From JAEYZS01 sp031374125 (GTDB taxonomy: Bacteria > Bdellovibrionota > Bdellovibrionia > Bdellovibrionales > JAEYZS01): a stretch of DNA of 13,354 bases. Below, piece by piece: positions 1-6,399 of the stretch. Both the position numbers and the translations under genes were made by a program. Each line of letters begins with the position of its first letter. Positions within the stretch are counted from its first letter, which is position 1. The DNA is taken from positions 1-13,354 of the forward strand of contig JANMFM010000130.1 of assembly GCA_031374125.1 (NCBI GenBank), written 5' to 3'. A model generated the notes under the pieces. It had not been told where the DNA came from and searched no databases. It was given only the letters and a program-made list of their open reading frames with translations.

Positions 1-56
1 GGTCAAATGGACTATCATGTACAACCGACTTATTCTTTGAAGCTTGGCTTTCGGTA

Positions 57-539
57 CTAGAGCTTTAAAATCTTCGATACAATATTTGTGGTTGATTTAC
101 CTTTTACGAATTGCAGAGATTTGACCTGCCCGCCATAAGACATAACAAAATCACTTCCGACGATTTGATCCACTTTCCAGTCGCCGCCTTTAACAAGCAC
201 ATCGGGCTTTAGAAGCTTGATTAATTTCTCGGGAGTGTCTTCTTCAAAGATTGCCACATAATCTACACAAGCCAAAGCGCTCAGCACTTCGCCACGATCT
301 TGCTGGTTTTGAATAGGACGCTCTTCACCTTTTAACTTTCTTACACTGGCATCGGCATTGATGCCTACCACTAGGATGTTTCCTTGCGCTTTAGCTTCTT
401 GGAGATACTTCACGTGACCCACATGCAAAATATCAAAACAGCCATTGGTAAAAACAACTTTCGTAGCTTCACCATTTTTTGCTGAACGTATTTCTTCTAT
501 TTGATTTTTGAGTTGAGTCTGATTTAAAAATTGGCCCAT
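57..539 (-). CDS. rfaE2: D-glycero-beta-D-manno-heptose 1-phosphate adenylyltransferase (RfaE2/HldE C-terminal type)
   Basis: A 160-residue cytidylyltransferase-fold enzyme. The family transfers AMP from ATP to heptose 1-phosphate to make ADP-heptose, the LPS inner-core precursor, in the cytoplasm. Seen directly: TNGCFDILHVGH at residues 31-42, which contains the nucleotide-binding HxGH signature (H39-H42); the KGEERP stretch near 70-75; and VKGGDW near 116-121, typical of this branch. The length fits the stand-alone domain, so the kinase half (RfaE1) must be encoded elsewhere. The ATG overlaps the TAA of the upstream RDD-family gene by one base (TAATG), so the two are probably translationally coupled and this is the last gene of the operon visible here. 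No terminator is evident in the 56 bases left before the window edge, so the operon may continue. Confidence 0.93.
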   Translation of the reverse strand: MGQFLNQTQLKNQIEEIRSAKNGEATKVVFTNGCFDILHVGHVKYLQEAKAQGNILVVGINADASVRKLKGEERPIQNQQDRGEVLSALACVDYVAIFEEDTPEKLIKLLKPDVLVKGGDWKVDQIVGSDFVMSYGGQVKSLQFVKGKSTTNIVSKILKL

Positions 540-1510
540 TATCTTCTGTACAATTTCAAGTCCGCAGCTCTACCTGCGATGTCTTTGTTCATGATCATCG
601 AGATCAATGGAAGCACAATAAAACCTGTTGCTGTGAGAATCAATGTTCTAGCAATAAGCTTAAACGCATAAGAAATTTTTTCTTGATCTGAAGGCTTGCC
701 CAATTGCGTGTCCATCGACCATTCACCTAGAGTTTGACCAAAGAATGACCGAGCTAGAATGAGATAAAGCTGTGAAACGGAGTAAGCCAAAAGCACGACG
801 CCAATCTGAGTACCCGTGTCTGATCCTGCATTAGTCAAAATCGGAACAAGATCAAGTCCTGTTGCTACCACCAGTCCAAGCATAAAGAGAATTGCAAGCC
901 CTGCGATCACCGTTAAATCTAAAAAGAGTGACAGTGGCGAAGGCGCTGCCTCGATGTATTTAATTTCGAGTGTAGCATCCACTTTGTTGAGTTTAATTTG
1001 TGTTTTAGATATTTCTGAAGCCGCGGTCATAGGCGGGGCATTTAGACCTTTTCCTTCGAGCACAGACAATAATCCGGAGTCTTGAATCTTAGAATCACTA
1101 ATTGAAGGGTTAGAAAGTGGTTTACCAAATCTGGGATTGAATTTTGGAATTGCTGGTGATGGCGAAGTGAGAGGCTTTTTCTCGATATCTTTTTCTGTTC
1201 TCGGGAGAGGTTTAGAGAATAAACTCGGCGAAGAAGGAGTTGCTGCCAGAGTAAGCTCTGGTAATTCTATTTTTTTATCGAGCGAAGTATTATCCAGTCT
1301 TTCCATCTTCGGAGTCTGAGCTTTGAAATCACTAAAAAGTGGAGCATCAAATTTTAATGAATTTGAATTTAAACCATCTAAAGTGGATGAAAATTTTGGC
1401 TCCAAAGCAGGAAGCCGTTCAGAATTTTTCTTGTTTTTCCCCGAAGCTTTCTTATGGAAACCTAATCCTTCAGTAATAGGCTTAAATTCAAAATCATCGA
1501 ATGAATCCAT
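539..1510 (-). CDS. RDD-family membrane protein with long disordered N-terminus
   Basis: A 323-residue protein. Residues 1 to about 185 are low in hydrophobicity and rich in Pro, Ser, Lys and Leu, with repeated SPSLFSKPLP-like and FNPRFGKPL-like stretches, so probably disordered and cytoplasmic. The last 138 residues form an RDD-type domain: a first membrane segment around SLFLDLTVIAGLAILFMLGL, a second around IGVVLLAYSVSQLYLILA, the conserved FGQTLGEW motif (family form GxTxGK), and a final hydrophobic segment. RDD proteins are small inner-membrane proteins of poorly known function, and no function can be given here. The reading frame can be extended to a GTG at 1531, but the strong GGGAGG site lies just before the ATG at 1510, so I place the start there. 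It follows rsmE by 57 bases, where only a weak promoter-like pair (TTGAAG, TTTAAA) is visible. Confidence 0.8.
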   Translation of the reverse strand: MDSFDDFEFKPITEGLGFHKKASGKNKKNSERLPALEPKFSSTLDGLNSNSLKFDAPLFSDFKAQTPKMERLDNTSLDKKIELPELTLAATPSSPSLFSKPLPRTEKDIEKKPLTSPSPAIPKFNPRFGKPLSNPSISDSKIQDSGLLSVLEGKGLNAPPMTAASEISKTQIKLNKVDATLEIKYIEAAPSPLSLFLDLTVIAGLAILFMLGLVVATGLDLVPILTNAGSDTGTQIGVVLLAYSVSQLYLILARSFFGQTLGEWSMDTQLGKPSDQEKISYAFKLIARTLILTATGFIVLPLISMIMNKDIAGRAADLKLYRR

Positions 1511-1567
1511 AAAAATCCTCCCATAAAGCACGACATCATTTTAAACAGATTTTTAGGGTTGCTTCAA

Positions 1568-2314
1568 CTACGAACTGAACTCGTATTTTAGAATACTCAA
1601 CAAAGATAAACAGGCTGTCTCAACTCTCAAAACCTGACCCCCCAATGTAGAGCTTTTGAGGCCTTTTTCTCTAAAAAGTTCAACCTCTTGATCAGAATAT
1701 CCGCCCTCACTGCCTACAAAAAGCCAAATATTCTCAGGGTCTTCATCCTTTATGCTCTTTATAGCGGAAGAAACCGTCTGGTCCGACTCTCCCTCATATG
1801 GAAATAGACCCGCCGAACGAGAATTTTGGTTCATTTTATCTAAAAGCTCTTTTAAGGACAAAACCGGAGCAATTCCCATAAGATCGCCTCGCCCAGATTG
1901 CTGAGTTGCAGCTCTTACGATGCGTTCCCAGCGCTCCGATCGATCTGTTAAGCGCTCTGACTTTTTCTCTCGAATAAAGCTATAGTCCGAAACAAAAGGA
2001 TGAAGTTTGTAAGCCCCAAGCTCCACCGCTTTTTCCACAATCGTATCCATAGTTTGAAATTTACTGATCGAAACCGCCAAGTGAATGTAAGGTTTTTCCG
2101 GAAGAGTCGCATCGCGAACTTCATGAATTTTGGCTACCGCTGATTTTTTGTCGCGCGAGATGATCTCGACGAAGTAAGCTTTGCCTTCCGATAAAATCTC
2201 AAATTTATTTCCAACATCTTGCCGACACACATCGCAGATATGATGAAAGGATTCACCACCGATCAGTACTGAGTCATTGTTAAAATATTTTTTCTCGATC
2301 CAATATCTTCTCAT
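1568..2314 (-). CDS. rsmE: 16S rRNA (uracil1498-N3)-methyltransferase RsmE
   Basis: A 248-residue SPOUT (trefoil-knot) methyltransferase that N3-methylates U1498 of 16S rRNA in the assembled 30S subunit using SAM. Seen directly: an N-terminal PUA-like part starting MRRYWIEKK, the MDTIVEKAVELGA motif in the middle, GSEGGYS at about residues 201-207 (family form GPEGG; Pro is replaced by Ser here), and LGGQVLRVETA from about 224, the cofactor-binding knot. Length fits the family. The frame can be extended seven codons upstream, but the ATG at 2314 is chosen because it forms an ATGA overlap with the prmA stop and the protein then begins with the usual RRYW(I) start. PrmA followed by RsmE is a common bacterial gene pair, which adds confidence. 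Confidence 0.94.
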   Translation of the reverse strand: MRRYWIEKKYFNNDSVLIGGESFHHICDVCRQDVGNKFEILSEGKAYFVEIISRDKKSAVAKIHEVRDATLPEKPYIHLAVSISKFQTMDTIVEKAVELGAYKLHPFVSDYSFIREKKSERLTDRSERWERIVRAATQQSGRGDLMGIAPVLSLKELLDKMNQNSRSAGLFPYEGESDQTVSSAIKSIKDEDPENIWLFVGSEGGYSDQEVELFREKGLKSSTLGGQVLRVETACLSLLSILKYEFSS

Positions 2315-3174
2315 CTTAAAAGATATCCTACCCATTCACCCTTCTGAATGCGTTCGACGATTTTTAGAGGAGTATCTTTTAAAAAGCCTTCAATAAAATC
2401 TGCATCGTTTTCGATAATGATGCCAGATAAGATAAATGATCCTCCGGGATTTCTTTTTTGAAGGAGTAGTTCTTTGAGTTTTAATAAAACACCATCAATG
2501 ATGTTTGCAACCACGACATCGAATTTTTCAGGAATCATGTTGAGATCTTTTTCGGTTAAACGCATTTCGACCTTGTTGATCTCGGCGTTTTCTTTGGCCA
2601 CGCGAATGGCTTCAGGATCGTTGTCTGTTCCCATCACATTCATTACACCCATCTTGTTGGCAACGAAAGCTAAAATTCCGGTGCCTGTCCCCACATCGAT
2701 CAATGATTTGATATTGTTTGCTTGCAGGTCCTTGTAAATAAGTTCCGAACAAATTTGCGTTGTCTCGTGCGTTCCCGTCCCAAATGCCATTCCTGGGTCA
2801 ATGTAAATTGCTTCCACGTTTTCAGGAGCTTTCTGCCAAGAGGGTACAATCCAAAAACGATCGTAGAGTTTAAAAGCGTTAAAACCCTTTTTCCACTCTT
2901 CCATCCAATCTTTATTCTCTTGAGATTCCGCAAGGACTTCCATTTCCGGATATCTTTGCTTCAGTAAGCCCACCAGATCTTCCGGCAATTCATAAAAATA
3001 AGCTTCAATATTAACGTGAGATTTTTCGATGATCTTAGGTTCCGGATAGACTTTTTTATCAAAATCCAAAGTTTCAGAAACACCCATGGCATCGTGATCA
3101 AAGCAAATCTTTGAGATCACTTGTTCAAGATCTTTTCTAACATTCGAAATACTTAGCTTAATATATGTATTCAT
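2311..3174 (-). CDS. prmA: Ribosomal protein L11 methyltransferase PrmA
   Basis: A 287-residue SAM-dependent class I methyltransferase that trimethylates ribosomal protein L11. Seen directly: an N-terminal substrate-recognition half, DPGMAFGTGTHETTQ (about residues 126-140, the PrmA signature), the SAM-binding loop DVGTGTGIL (about 160-168), and VVVANIIDGVLL further on, corresponding to the NxxA-type catalytic motif in slightly altered form. Length is normal. The open frame extends upstream to a TTG at 3252, but that segment runs through the terminator hairpin. The ATG at 3174 has AAGGA just before it and gives the usual start. The AAGGA site can pair with an arm of that terminator (see the 3177-3256 finding). 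First gene of the prmA-rsmE-RDD-rfaE2 operon. Confidence 0.94.
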   Translation of the reverse strand: MNTYIKLSISNVRKDLEQVISKICFDHDAMGVSETLDFDKKVYPEPKIIEKSHVNIEAYFYELPEDLVGLLKQRYPEMEVLAESQENKDWMEEWKKGFNAFKLYDRFWIVPSWQKAPENVEAIYIDPGMAFGTGTHETTQICSELIYKDLQANNIKSLIDVGTGTGILAFVANKMGVMNVMGTDNDPEAIRVAKENAEINKVEMRLTEKDLNMIPEKFDVVVANIIDGVLLKLKELLLQKRNPGGSFILSGIIIENDADFIEGFLKDTPLKIVERIQKGEWVGYLLR

Positions 3175-3202
3175 AAATCCTTGAAACAGCAGTAAAAAAA
3201 TA

Positions 3203-3256
3203 ATTCTTGAAACTTTACCCGAAGGGCCGAGGCCGGATGCCTCGGGTTTCAAGAAT
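3203..3256 (-). terminator. Branched Rho-independent terminator after the 3295-3936 gene
   Basis: An 11-base perfect inverted repeat (ATTCTTGAAAC at 3203-3213 and its complement at 3246-3256) encloses a 7-base stem CCGAGGC/GCCTCGG (3227-3233, 3239-3245) and a mini-hairpin which on the transcribed strand reads CCCTTCGGG, able to form a UUCG tetraloop. On the minus strand the structure is followed at once by TATTTTTTT, so it should work as an intrinsic terminator. It begins 38 bases after the upstream stop codon. Confidence 0.75.
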
Positions 3257-3294
3257 CGACAATCATGGATGAGCGTCAGTCATACCACAAGGCC

Positions 3295-3936
3295 TTATCT
3301 AATTAAAGGAACCTGCTCTGTTTCTGTGGGATTAATGCTAGACTTTATAGATTCTACATTATTTTTGGATGGTTTTGTAGGGAGCTCTTGAGGAATCGTC
3401 GGAACCGCATTCACTGTAGCTGGCATTCTAGATTCTTCTCTCGTTGGCAGCATTGGAGCTACGACCGAAGTGGCTTCGAAACTTACATTTAGACCCTGTG
3501 GCCCGTAGTTGCTTGCACTCTTATCACCTTCTTCTGCAATCTCTGCTGATCCAACATTGATAAGATCACCAAGCATTACACCTCTATGTTCAAGAATGGG
3601 GGTGGATTTATTTTCTTCCAACTTTTCAACACGTGCTACGCTAAGATCTTTAGCTACATAAATGATTTTGATTTTTCCCACGGGAAGCGCTAATGCTCGT
3701 CCTTGGTTCGTTCCTAGACGATCAATCACGTTCACTCTACGGTACAACACAAATGTGGTTCCAGGTTTAATGCCCAGATCGTTACCGGCGTTCAGATAAT
3801 AATCCGAGTAAACCGCTTCGTTATTTGAGAGTTGAAGGTTTTTTCTGATTTCAATAACCTGCACTTCTTTGGCTTGCAAAACATTTGCAAACATGAAGAG
3901 CGCTACTATTAATGATAAAATTGCAGTGGCTTGCAT
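3295..3936 (-). CDS. Exported protein with possible FlgT C-terminal-like (SH3-type) domain
   Basis: A 213-residue protein. Residues 1-22 are a classic signal peptide (ending VLQA, before KEVQ). The middle (about 30-130) contains NAGNDLGIKPGTTFVLYRR, VGKIKIIYVAKDLSVARVEKL and a later LGDLINVG. This order, a Gly-rich strand followed by VGxIxVxxVxxxxSxARV and a GD turn, resembles the C-terminal domain of FlgT, which belongs to the flagellar T-ring; that link is inference. The last 70 residues are Pro/Ser/Thr-rich and probably disordered. Start ATG at 3936 has a strong GGAGGG site. It is divergent from the TIGR02147 regulator at 4153, and its leader has a weak sigma-28-like sequence at 4024-4049. 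It may instead be a generic periplasmic protein. Certain as an exported gene, uncertain in function. Confidence 0.7.
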   Translation of the reverse strand: MQATAILSLIVALFMFANVLQAKEVQVIEIRKNLQLSNNEAVYSDYYLNAGNDLGIKPGTTFVLYRRVNVIDRLGTNQGRALALPVGKIKIIYVAKDLSVARVEKLEENKSTPILEHRGVMLGDLINVGSAEIAEEGDKSASNYGPQGLNVSFEATSVVAPMLPTREESRMPATVNAVPTIPQELPTKPSKNNVESIKSSINPTETEQVPLIR

Positions 3937-4023
3937 CTATCCCTCCATGGGTTTGCCACTACTCCGAACCAAATCCTAGTTCTGTAATGTACCTTACTGG
4001 TACTAGAGGAGTTCCTACAGTAC

Positions 4024-4049
4024 TCATCGGTATCAGAACGAAACATTTA
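4024..4049 (-). promoter_or_regulatory. Weak sigma-28-like promoter for the 3295-3936 gene
   Basis: On the minus strand TAAA (4049-4046) is followed after 14 bases by ACCGATGA (4031-4024). The flagellar sigma-28 consensus is TAAA-N15-GCCGATAA, so the spacing is one short and two of eight -10 bases differ. It would give a leader of about 80 bases. Confidence 0.25.
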
Positions 4050-4079
4050 ACTAGGCCTTAGTGTAGGAAATTATTACCT

Positions 4080-4110
4080 GAGGACATCATATGTCCTCGA
4101 TTTGAGGACA
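4080..4110. promoter_or_regulatory. Palindromic operator-like site with extra half-site
   Basis: GAGGACAT (4080-4087) and ATGTCCTC (4091-4098) form a perfect 8-base inverted repeat around CAT, and a third GAGGACA lies at 4104-4110 in direct orientation. The group sits about 45 bases before the TIGR02147 gene at 4153 and upstream of the divergent 3936 gene. It is a good candidate for a dimeric repressor or activator site, perhaps bound by the product of the adjacent regulator gene (inference). A weak promoter (TTGAGG at 4102-4107, TATTGC at 4125-4130) would overlap the third half-site. Confidence 0.5.
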
Positions 4111-4152
4111 AAGGTCTAGTGTTTTATTGCAGCTTCACCTATAACTCCGTTT

Positions 4153-4914
4153 ATGCAAAAAAGCACAACCACCAAAAATCGAGATCATTTCTTAAGAGAA
4201 CTTCTTAAAAATGAATTTCAAAGAAGAATAGAGAAAAATCCAGCATTTTCACTTCGCGCATTGTCTGGTAAGCTCGAGATGGACCAATCCCTTCTTACAA
4301 AACTTCTACAAGGGAAAAGAAAGTTTTCTGATACTAATGCGCAAAAGATTGCAGAGTTTTTGGGAATTTATTTAAATAAAGAAATTTCAGAATCACCCGA
4401 CTCCTCTATTGATTACCAACTCATGAAAGAAGATGAGTTCTTTGTCATATCGGCATGGTATCACTTTGCAATTCTAGAACTTATAAAAACCAAAAACTTT
4501 AAACACAAATCCATATTTGTAGCCCAGAGATTAAAAATTACTGAGCTAGAATCAAATAGGGCCCTAGAAAGACTGGAGCGGTTGGGTTTTATTGAATGTA
4601 AAAAAAATAAATACACACTCAAGAAAGCATCTAATTCCTGGCTCAATTTATCAGAAACCTCAAGCGCAAGAAAAACACTGCAAAAGCAGATGCAAGAAAA
4701 ATCTCTACAGGCTCTAGAGGATGTTCCTTTTGATAAAAGAGAGCACTCAAGCCTCACCGTTGCTGTCGACCCAAAGCTTTTACCAGAAATAAAAAAGAAG
4801 ATAACGGAATTTAGAAGATCAATGGACAAATACATGATGGAAAACGGAAATGAAAAGGAAGTTTATAACCTTAACGTTTCATTTTTTCCACTGACAAAAG
4901 ATTTAAAAAATTGA
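4153..4914 (+). CDS. TIGR02147-family (DUF4423-type) regulator, divergent member
   Basis: A 253-residue cytoplasmic protein. The N-terminal 70 residues contain a helix-turn-helix-like segment (SLRALSGKLEMDQSLLTKLL, then GKRKFSDTNAQKIAEFLGI). The middle has the family run DEFFVISAWYHFAILELI, a second winged-helix-like part, and the C-terminus carries the strong family signature HSSLTVAVDPKLLPEIKKK, then EVYNLNVSFFPLTK. The family is known mainly from Bdellovibrio-type bacteria and Fibrobacter and is thought to be regulatory, but no target is established. Compared with the copy at 8324-9127 it lacks the usual E-x-x-YF...Y-E-R-A region after the helix-turn-helix. No clear ribosome-binding site precedes the ATG, so the mRNA may be nearly leaderless. 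It lies upstream of and in line with the exported protein gene at 4970, which may be under its control. Confidence 0.85.
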   Translation: MQKSTTTKNRDHFLRELLKNEFQRRIEKNPAFSLRALSGKLEMDQSLLTKLLQGKRKFSDTNAQKIAEFLGIYLNKEISESPDSSIDYQLMKEDEFFVISAWYHFAILELIKTKNFKHKSIFVAQRLKITELESNRALERLERLGFIECKKNKYTLKKASNSWLNLSETSSARKTLQKQMQEKSLQALEDVPFDKREHSSLTVAVDPKLLPEIKKKITEFRRSMDKYMMENGNEKEVYNLNVSFFPLTKDLKN

Positions 4915-4931
4915 AGATTAATTTTAAGGCT

Positions 4932-4950
4932 ACTGCATAGAAGATGCAGT
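4932..4950 (+). repeat. Short stem-loop between regulator and exported protein gene
   Basis: ACTGCAT (4932-4938) and ATGCAGT (4944-4950) form a 7-base stem with a five-base AGAAG loop. The following TTTAG is too short for a convincing terminator; it may attenuate read-through or protect the mRNA of 4970-6310. Confidence 0.35.
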
Positions 4951-4969
4951 TTAGACCAGAGGAGTACAT

Positions 4970-6310
4970 ATGTTTAACAAATTTTTATTAGTCATGGTGT
5001 TGATCATTTCAACACAAAGTTTTGCCGGACAAGATGGGAATGGGGGTTTTGGTCTCAACTGCAATGGCCAACTGACACTTCTAGATCTTTATGAAGCTAA
5101 AACAAGATACAATTACAATTTTGATCTAGGGCCAAGCAACTTGAGCGTTGATCAAAAAGTCGATCTCATGCTAAAACGCTGGGAAAGATTTAATGGTCCT
5201 CATGCAAAATTTTATCAAGAAAAGTACAAGAAGTTTTGGGAGCGCGCGATTATTCTTAATGGTCAAATCGTGGTGAAACATGATGATGTCATTATAGGCG
5301 ACAAGCTCAGCTACGCATCCGATATTGGATCCACAATCCTTCCTGATAATTGCAGCCTTGTTGCCCTTGCTAGAAATTTATCTGATCCCGCAAGCCTAGG
5401 TAAAGATATTTTCTTGATGGGAAAATATTGGAATAAACTTGATAATGACAATAAAGCAGCTCTCATTGTACATGAAATGATTTATTTAGATTATATAAAA
5501 ACCAAACATAGTTTGGGGAATGGATCTGAGCCTGCTAGAAAACTAATAGCCCTGCTCTCTTCTACCGAAGCAGAAACTTTGCCTTTAGATGAGTTAATTT
5601 TATTCCAATCCGAAACGTACAATGTTAACAAAAGTACCCGAAATAAACCGCTATATATTTCATCATCACATGTATTTGATTTTGGAATTAATAATCTTAC
5701 TACTAACCTACTAGTTCATGATTCTTTGGTATTGAGTGCTGACAAAAAATACGTCGAATCTTTTGTTCTTCCAAATATTGATAACCCTGAAGTCATGGGA
5801 TCAGGCACTCTTAATTATAAAGGAAAAAATTATAAGTATGCTCTCTTTTTAGGAGAAAATTTCTTTATAACAAAAGATCTTCCTCAAAAATTCTTAATAG
5901 ATAAATTTGAGTTCACAATAGACACAACGAAGTATGCAGTTGATTTAGCTGTTCTTGAATTATATAAGAATAAACAAGTTCGAAAAATCACATCTTTCTA
6001 TCCTTATACCGGTGCACACAGAGAGATGTATAAAAAAATCTTAAAACATAAAAATGTTGAGTTTATAGAAAACCCTAGTTGGCACGATTTTAGTTTTATA
6101 GAATTTTATCCAAATGGCAAATTGAGATGCTTATCTTATACTAGTACAGCTCATAACGGTCAGGATAAGTATTTAGTGAAACTTAAGCTAAATGGAAAAT
6201 CAGTTCTTGCACGAGAAATTCAGTTCGACCTTGAAGGTAAGCCAATTGCAAATCGATGCACCCCAAACAAAAGTATATATGTACACAGACCTTCCCTCCC
6301 CCGCACCTAG
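4970..6310 (+). CDS. Exported protein with HExxY motif, Bdellovibrio-type family
   Basis: A 446-residue protein with a signal peptide (residues 1-19, ending QSFA) and a mature N-terminus GQDGNGGFGLNCNG, a Gly/Asn-rich opening common among exported proteins of Bdellovibrio-type bacteria. ALIVHEMIYLDYI carries H168-E169-x-x-Y172, a position where metallopeptidases have HExxH; the second His is Tyr here, followed about 15 residues later by EPARKLIALLSS. So it is either a non-peptidase family or a degenerate metal site. The C-terminal 200 residues are probably beta-rich, and I do not recognise them. A strong GAGGAG site precedes the ATG. It follows the TIGR02147 gene by 55 bases and is closed by two tandem stem-loops. 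Function unknown. Confidence 0.75.
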   Translation: MFNKFLLVMVLIISTQSFAGQDGNGGFGLNCNGQLTLLDLYEAKTRYNYNFDLGPSNLSVDQKVDLMLKRWERFNGPHAKFYQEKYKKFWERAIILNGQIVVKHDDVIIGDKLSYASDIGSTILPDNCSLVALARNLSDPASLGKDIFLMGKYWNKLDNDNKAALIVHEMIYLDYIKTKHSLGNGSEPARKLIALLSSTEAETLPLDELILFQSETYNVNKSTRNKPLYISSSHVFDFGINNLTTNLLVHDSLVLSADKKYVESFVLPNIDNPEVMGSGTLNYKGKNYKYALFLGENFFITKDLPQKFLIDKFEFTIDTTKYAVDLAVLELYKNKQVRKITSFYPYTGAHREMYKKILKHKNVEFIENPSWHDFSFIEFYPNGKLRCLSYTSTAHNGQDKYLVKLKLNGKSVLAREIQFDLEGKPIANRCTPNKSIYVHRPSLPRT

Positions 6311-6317
6311 ACCTAAG

Positions 6318-6340
6318 AGCATAAGGTATCATCTTATGCT
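6318..6340 (+). terminator. First stem-loop after the HExxY gene
   Basis: AGCATAAG (6318-6325) and CTTATGCT (6333-6340) form an 8-base perfect stem, extendable inward by a GU and a UA pair. It starts 8 bases after the stop codon and is followed by TTGTT, so it could be a weak terminator or the first part of a tandem one. Confidence 0.4.
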
Positions 6341-6353
6341 TGTTAAACCCCAC

Positions 6354-6399
6354 ACCCTCTCTGAGAATGAAATATACATTCTCAGAGAGGGTTTTCTTT
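6354..6399 (+). terminator. Strong 16-bp terminator hairpin overlapping the next gene's ribosome-binding site
   Basis: ACCCTCTCTGAGAATG (6354-6369) and its exact complement (6377-6392) enclose the 7-base loop AAATATA. The right arm is followed by TTTCTTT and then directly by the start codon at 6400. The only Shine-Dalgarno candidate for the 6400 gene, GAGAGGG (6385-6391), lies inside the right arm, so this structure both fits an intrinsic terminator and would block translation of the following lipoprotein if the whole hairpin is transcribed. Confidence 0.7.

Noticed and set aside
1..56. Possible start of another minus-strand gene at the left edge (ATG near 19)
   Set aside because: Only six codons are visible, with no ribosome-binding site, so it cannot be supported.
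816..1526. Plus-strand open frames across the RDD-family gene
   Set aside because: Shadows of the minus-strand coding sequence with no start signals and serine-rich nonsense composition.
3175..3252. N-terminal extension of prmA to the TTG at 3252
   Set aside because: It would translate through the terminator hairpin and lacks a ribosome-binding site; the ATG at 3174 gives the normal family start.
4461..4835. Minus-strand frame inside the first TIGR02147 gene
   Set aside because: Antisense shadow of a gene with a strong family signature on the plus strand.
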